Source: Climacium dendroides (Eukaryota > Streptophyta > Bryopsida > Hypnales > Climaciaceae). From it: 64,000 nucleotides of DNA. The notes under the pieces are model-generated. The model ran no database searches, was not told where the DNA came from, and saw only the letters and a program-made list of their open reading frames with translations. Position 1 is the first letter of the stretch, and each line of letters opens with the position of its first letter. The stretch lies in NCBI GenBank assembly GCA_950106755.1, contig OX467083.1:41616555-41680554 (forward strand), in the 5' to 3' direction. Below are positions 57,953-64,000 of this stretch, piece by piece. The translations under genes and the position numbers were made by a program.

Positions 57953-58504
57953 TAGTCACAAATATTATTATGTGACTTCAAGCCCAGTCACAAATGGTGT
58001 TTTATGACTGTCTATAGACGGACATGACCTTTTATAACTAATTGTAGTCACAAACATTATTATGTGACTTGAAGCCCAGTCGGAAATGGTGTTCTATGAC
58101 TGCGTGTAGTCAAAAATGAGCTTTTATAACTAATTGTAGTCACAAATATTATTATGTGACTTCAAGCCCAGTCACAAATGATGTTTTATGACTGGCTGTA
58201 GACGGAAATGACCTTTTATAACTAATTGTAGACACAAATATTATAATGTGACTTCAAGCCCAGTCACAAATGGTGTTGTGTGACTGCTTGTAGTCAAAAA
58301 TGACCTTTTATAACTAATTGTAGTCACAAACATTATTATGTGACTTGAAGCCCAGTCGGAAATGGTGTTCTATGACTGCGTGTAGTCAGAAATGAGCTTT
58401 TATAACTAATTGTAGTCACAAACATTATTATGTGACTTGAAGCCCAGTCACAAATGGTGTTCTATGACTGTTTGTAGTTAGATATTAGCTTTTATCCAAA
58501 TTTG
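57953..58504. repeat. Tandem array, 6 x 92 bp, in TNPA-like intron 2
   Basis: Units start with TAGTCACAAA (or variant) at 57953, 58045, 58137, 58229, 58321 and 58413: an exact 92-bp period. Each contains AAGCCCAGTC and TATGACTG and ends CTTTTATAACTAATTG. Units 2 and 5 share private changes (CAGTCGGAAATGG, GCGTGTAGTC), as do 1 and 3 (GTAGACGGA-type), pointing to block duplication. Degenerate units extend to about 58550 and back to about 57840. Confidence 0.95.
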
Positions 58505-61379
58505 TAGTCAGAAGTGATCTTTCGTGACTGTTTGTAGTTTGGAGAGGCCAATTACAAAGAATTGTGCTCATTGTAGACATTTTTTTGATAGACATGAGGT
58601 AGAAATTAGGAGTTCAGACTCATGTGATGAAAATTAGATAATTAGAATTTGCATTTCCTAGGGAGTAACTCAGAAGTTGAACTTCATGTTTTGTAAAAAT
58701 TTATTTCTTGTTAGTTTTTTTTTAGTTATGTAGGACATGAAGGTCCTCCTCCTATACTTATTATACTCATATTATAAGTTGTTTCTTTCTGCATTTACAG
58801 TTGCTTAGCCATCAACGTCATTACCCTAGGCCGTGGCCCAAGGAAGCCACACGGAAGAAGAAGATGACTTCATCAACAGAAATGATGGTCACAACACCAT
58901 TGGAAGAGGACAATTTTTTGTTCGATGACACAGAGGAGACAATGATGGGGGAGGAATCGGATGAAGATATTGAGCAACACTTTAGTACGGAGGAGGATGG
59001 AGATGTCCCAAATGAAGAGTTGTCCAATGATGTAGTGGATGAGTTGGAGTTACGGGAAGTCAGCATATTAAAGTGCATGGCAAAGAGTGGAGCAAACTTG
59101 AAGGAAGTACGTGAGAAAATGCGAAAACTGAGTGGAAATGAAGGGAAGGAAGTTAGCAATGTGGACCGAAGCAGAAGTCTTCAACGACAATCCAATTTGA
59201 AGCAATTCAGGAGGGATCTGCAGAAGGTTGATGATAGAGATTGGGTTGAAGTGGACCTTGTTGGTTGTCCTACAGGAGTGCATAGGGCGGATTGGTTGAC
59301 AAACCTCCGTGGATATTCTCGTGATTTGGATTGGAGTGTGGATGACTTCAATTCACATCCCCGACCTCTGCTATTAGCAATCAAGGACAAAATGGCATCC
59401 AAATTCGAGTATCGTGGTGGGAAGGGCGATGTTCCTGATAATGTCTTCTTCCGCATTCTGAGGTCCCAAATGAAGACAAAGAGAGCAAACATGAAGAAAT
59501 TGATAGAGGCCGAAGCTCCCATTCCCAGAACTGTGAAGACTCATCATGTAGAGAACTTCAAGAAGCTCATCAAGAGGACAGACAAAGTAGCATATTCAGA
59601 ACACATGAAGGTTGCACGGCAAACCGTGCAGAAAGTGTCCTATAGTGGCCGATCTGAGGGAGAAGTGAAGTCACGACTGGTAAATGAAAGAGATGTCTAC
59701 ACTTTTGTAACTTCTATTTACGCATGTGATTGTAGATGGGTGTTCGTAGTCATTGTCTTTTGGATTTTATTTTTATAAACATGAAATTCTGAATGTAATA
59801 TGTGTGGAAGGTAAACTTTGTTGGTCATATGACAATGCTTAGCCATAAGTAGGACATATTCAGGAGAAGAAGAAATGATGGATAGGATGTTGCTTTGAGT
59901 TCTTGCAATCATAAATAACAGACATTAATGTACTTAAAATTGTATTTAGATTGTATTGTGACTAAGTATAGTTATATTTAGCCTTGTATGTGACTACTTG
60001 AAGTCATATTTGGATGTACATGTGAATATGTATAGTCATGTGTAGGTAATCATAAAAGTACATGTGCTCATATTTGGTTTTCAATATGAGAAGTTTCATT
60101 TGAAAATAGTAAGTTATGTTAGTAGTAGTTGTTGTAATTGGACATGTGCATCACAATGTGAAATAGTTTATTGTTTGTCAATGCTTTCAAGAAATTTCAC
60201 TATGGTTGAATGTTTTGGTCTTGAAATTTACACATATAGGGTTGCCGTCATTGTAGGCTGCACATTTGGGGAGACCCCCTACTCAAATGGAAGTGGAAGC
60301 AGAGCTTGCTTCACTAGATAAATCAGTGCACATTCGGTCGTCAAATTCAGGAGGGGCGGGTAGTAATTCAAGGAGGGCGGGTAAAGGCATAAAAGAAGTG
60401 CGAAACGAATTGTATACATTCCAAGAGACTGTAAAGGGAGAATTAAGTGAAATGGGTTCCCTAGTGAAGCAGCTTCTGTTTGAAGTCCGCAAGCAGAATG
60501 GAGGGAATACACACCCGTCTAGTTCTGAAATAGGCACCACAGTGCCGGAAGTTGCAGGTGGTGAGGAGATCATGGAGGAATTGGTAGGTTTGAAGAAACT
60601 TAACCCTCAGAAGATACTGGAAGAAACAGCCACAGAAGCACATGTATTGAACGTGTCGAAATGTGTTGAGGTAGTGCATGCAACAGTGGAGGTTCGTACA
60701 AAAATAAGAAACCCTTTAGTGTCATTCAATGTAATTGAATAGGTTTTGTTGCTTTTGTATTTGTTTGGAATTTTATGTGATGTGTAGTAGGTAGACATGA
60801 AATCTCAACTACTAAATTGTGGATGTCATTGTGAGTTTAAAGGATGAAGGCACGATTGATAAGTCAAGAAATGTTAAGCAAAAACCCAGCACTTTGCCAG
60901 TGCTGGAGCAAATTGAAGAAGTAATAGATGTTACAAAAGCAAAAAAGGATCAAGGGAGCGTGAAGAAGAGGAAGGGCGAGGGTCAGAAATTGTGGGCAGA
61001 CATAAGTTATCAATCTAGGCGTTCAACGTTGACTGGAGGGAAGATTGGTGAGAAGATGAAGGAGGTGCAAGAGGATCCCAAGGTGTGATGGACTGCCATG
61101 ACTGTATTCAATGTTGCAATAGTTTATGGTATTGTGTGTGCAAAAGGGGTGGGAACAAGGTATAATTCTTATAGGTGAACATATAATTATGGATTGCGTC
61201 CTTCCTTTAAAATGGTAGATGGTGCAATGTTAGACAGAATGTAGGGAGGTTCATGTTATGGAATATGTTTTGTACGTGTATGAGTTCTGTTGGACATGTT
61301 TGTGGATTAGGTGCCATAACTTAAACAAAAGCATATGTGCATAATTAGAAGCAGTAATATGTAGAAGAAAACAAGTGCT

Positions 61380-61640
61380 GGTGGTCATAATCTCTATTAT
61401 GTGACTGATTGCAGTCATTATTTGCATGATGCGACTGACCATAGTGGTAATCTTTAGTACATGACTGGTGTCAGTCATATTATGTAGAATGTGACTGTTG
61501 GCAGTCATATACTGCTGTGCATCACTAATGCTAGTCATATTCTATAGTATATAACAATTGTCAGTCATATTATATATTTTAGAGTAAATGGCAGTAATAT
61601 TTTTTAATATATAACTAGTGGAAGCTGTATTTTAAAATAT
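61380..61640. repeat. Degenerate CAGTCATATT repeats in TNPA-like intron 5
   Basis: About six units of roughly 40-45 bp, each with ATGTGACTG...CAGTCATATT or a variant. Same core as the subterminal arrays. A sparser set of similar words lies at 59940-60060 in intron 3. Confidence 0.75.
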
Positions 61641-63301
61641 ATATGTAATGACGACTAAATTTTGTATTATGTGGGGAGTCATATTAATGTTTTTGTCAGA
61701 TGTATGTGCCATACGTTTTCGTATGTAGCTTTGTTAACCTTTGATTATTTGTATCCATTTTTATTTAGAGGGATAGTAATTTTTTGTTTTGGTCTAAGAG
61801 GATCCTTTTGTTGTACAAAGTGTATGAAAAGGAGTATTCGTATTTCTCATTATGTGAAGTCGTACCATGAAGTATATTTTGTCGCATGTTGTGGGGGTCG
61901 ATAATTTTTCATCATTTAAATGAAGTGACATTACTATTCCAAGTGTATAATAGTGGGTGTTTTACTTTTGAAGTCTCAAAAGTGTTCTTGAGTCGTATGT
62001 ATTTATGTTTCATAATTGATATTTTGTTGTTGTATGTGTTGAATTTATAATTGTTATAATACCATGACATTGAATACTAAATTGTTGATGTGCATGTAGA
62101 TTGGAGCAAGAGGCTCTAGAGAACATCATTTGGAATTCGATTCCAAATTAATGGAAGAAGAGCCTACCAAAAGGAGGGGGCCAATGAGGGCCGCAAAGGT
62201 TGGAAAACCTTCAAAGAAAAAGAATATTTCAGGGAAACTGAAGTTTCCACCGGTGAGAGTTTCGGATGATTCACGAAGAAAGGTACTTGTGTTGAATGTC
62301 TTGGGTTTTCTATGTGACATCCGACCACTGCATGATGGAAAAGAGTGGGGGTTAGGTGGTACGATCCATTATGAGAGAGAGTTTGAAGTCAAAATTAAGA
62401 AAAGGGAAGACTGTGCAGCTTTTGTGACAATGTTGTACTATCGATTTGATGTGGGGATATGGGCTCCAATTGGAGAGGCGCTTCTACAAGAAGTGGCTCG
62501 ATTCCTAGCTCGGGAACACCCATGAAGTGGTGTTTTTTATGGGGAAAGGAAATTGGTGGTGGATAAAGAGACTTGCATGATTTATTTGACATGATACCAG
62601 ATCCAACCCATGGATCGGCTAGGGTCCTTCAAGTGGACTGGGATTCCACAGCTACCTCTAAGTCACCTGGTACAAATGTATTACACATTGCTGCATGGGA
62701 TCCTCTAGCTTCAGAAGACAACTTCCTAAAGAACATGAAAGGACCCTTTGAAGTTTTTAGTCAAAATCCTTCCGACATTGAATATTGTGTGATGTTCTTG
62801 GACAAGGCAATCAGTTAGTTACAGAATCCATTGCCCCAGGTATGTATTTTTGAATATGTTGTTTGCCTTTCAATTTCAGAAGTGAAAATGAAGCTCCATC
62901 GTTTGTTTATTTAATGTCTACAACCATTGTAAATGTAAATGCAGGATGCACAAGATGGGAAGAAATATCTTCAAGGTTCTCGAAGCTCAAAGAATGAAAG
63001 TCCTATCTCCTTGGCTGTAGGGTCGAAAGTGAAGGTGTTCGATGTGGACGATGACAACAAGGCAGAAGACAATGTAATTGTGCATGGAGTCATAGTGAAT
63101 GTTGCAGGAGGTTCACTTCATGGACGGCTCATTGAAGAGGGCAATGTGTCTATAAGCATAACATCTATGGTTCCCGGATCGGAGATGGTTCTTCTATATG
63201 AAGCAAACAACAATGATGACCCTCCTATGGTGCATGTAGGTGATGCTGTGAAGTCTGTGACAAAGTGGCCCATTGAAGCGTTGGCTCCTTTAAACGAATG
63301 A

Positions 63302-64000
63302 AGAAAGGTATGCAGTAGTGGATTGCTCACTCTAGTATAAAGTGAGGTGTGTGTTTATGTGTTCTCAGTGTGATTTTTTTCATATGTGTTTTGAAGTTCA
63401 GTAATAAATGTCATTGAAGTACATTCTGGAATGTATATCCATGTTTTGTGATTTGAGAAGTTGCAAAGACATATTTAGGATATGATATTAGAGTGTGAAT
63501 TTGATTTTCTTTGTTTAGAAGACAATATGATTTCTAATTATAGAGACTATTAGTGGAAGTCACTCATAGCAATGAAAAACATGAATGAATAATCCACCAA
63601 GTAAGCTTAGGTAGCGTAGAACTGCTTTATCGCTTTTGAAATTCGTACTTCGAAATACATGTGAATACTTCTAAAAATATATAACTAAGCACAGTAACAT
63701 GGAATATGATTCATTGTAGTCATATTGCGTGTCATAAAAAAATATGACTGAACGCAGTCATATTATACATCACTACAAAATGTAACTCCACTGATGAGTC
63801 ATATTGTACATCACTGCAAAATATGACTCATCCTGGTCATATTCGACATAATAATAAAACATGACTCATTGCAATCATTTTTTAATGTTACTAAAAAATA
63901 CGACTCACCAGTCATATTTCACATCACTACAAAATATGACTGACCGCAGTCATATTTTACATCATTACAAAATATGACTCACCGTAGTCATATTTCACCT
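63302..64000. repeat. 3' flank of the TNPA-like gene and right subterminal repeats
   Basis: 63302-63690 is AT-rich with no gene. From about 63700 palindromic units such as AAATATGACTGACCGCAGTC followed by ATATTTTACATCA repeat every ~45 bp up to the last base. They resemble the left subterminal array but alternate orientation. The array is cut by the window edge, so the right terminus should lie just beyond. Confidence 0.8.

Larger units (their letters stand above)
56591..63301 (+). pseudogene. TNPA-like CACTA gene (Ptta/En/Spm family), 8 exons
   Basis: Likely the DNA-binding partner of the transposase. Proposed exons: 56591-56715, 56912-57290, 58801-59679, 60257-60691, 60843-61082, 62100-~62500, ~62540-62839, 62945-63301; phases match for the first six. 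The start reads YERLRKENIQRNSQKLSDLG, a common N-terminal pattern of plant TNPA-like proteins. Exon 3 holds an acidic stretch, then basic QTVQKVSYSGRSEGEVKS, comparable with the NR..L.Y.H..GSKSFA block. Exon 4 starts HLGRPPTQMEVEAEL and is followed by a coiled coil. The last exon, VHVGDAVKSVTKWPIEAL, matches the family's C-terminal GDA....WP motif. Exon 6 runs into a TGA at 62523 unless spliced earlier, and exon 7 has an in-frame TAG near 62817, so the copy is probably defective. It is transcribed divergently from the Tnp2 gene. Confidence 0.6.
44664..64000. mobile_element. Large CACTA (En/Spm) element, left end visible, over 19.3 kb
   Basis: The terminus CACTACAATAATGGCAGGG is followed by a dense CAGTCATATTTT array. 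Inside lie a Tnp2 transposase gene (minus), a zinc-knuckle/SET reading frame (minus), a RAD5-like fragment (minus) and a TNPA-like gene (plus). At 63700-64000 related repeats with the same TGACTG/CAGTCA core appear again, as expected close to the right end, but the inverse of the left terminus is not in the window. The left flank is TTG; a TTG just beyond the right end would complete the 3-bp duplication. I take everything from 44664 onward as one element by inference from gene content and shared repeats. Confidence 0.75.

Overview
This is nuclear DNA of a land plant. The evidence is GT-AG introns in every recognisable gene, a plant-type HAK/KUP potassium transporter, a plant-type BNR/Asp-box gene, a CYP704-like P450 relic, and plant-type CACTA (Tnp2/TNPA) and Ty3/gypsy transposons. 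I cannot name the genus. The AT-rich intergenic DNA crowded with small DNA elements would suit a non-flowering plant, but that is a guess.

Layout: 1-6.0 kb is a decayed Ty3/gypsy retrotransposon (gag, then protease/RT/RNase H/integrase pieces). It is broken by a ~1.7-kb insertion and by three copies of a 215-bp CACTA-ended MITE. From 6.0 to 21.7 kb I see no host gene. That stretch is built from TTAA-flanked elements with TTAACCC ends, TA-flanked elements with AGGT..ACCT ends, and short tandem repeats; 6,828-9,355 is a four-level nest in which each insertion has its own target duplication or target-site tetranucleotide. From 22.15 to 30.35 kb lies one intact ten-exon HAK/KUP gene (824 codons) with a 949-bp TTAA element in its last intron. 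From 33.8 to 37.2 kb is a P450 pseudogene whose membrane-anchor codons are split by a 1,112-bp non-autonomous CACTA. From 40.3 to 43.1 kb a nine-exon BNR/sialidase-like gene lies on the minus strand.

From 44,664 to beyond the window end is one large CACTA element (>19.3 kb visible). It starts CACTACAATAATGG, has a dense CAGTCATATTTT subterminal array, and similar repeats run off the window at 64,000. Inside it, on the minus strand, are a Tnp2-type transposase (one frameshift, one in-frame stop) and, upstream of it, an intact two-exon reading frame that joins a transposase-associated zinc-knuckle exon to a SET-domain exon. On the plus strand is an eight-exon TNPA-like gene whose introns hold arrays built on the same TGACTG/CAGTCA core as the element ends. 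Between them sits a degenerate RAD5/HLTF-like gene fragment, probably captured from the host. The transposon-borne SET-domain frame is the most unusual thing I found.

Working together: the Tnp2 and TNPA-like products would normally act on the CACTA ends and subterminal repeats. The SET protein could modify chromatin on the element or at its targets, but that is inference only. HAK and BNR are ordinary host genes.
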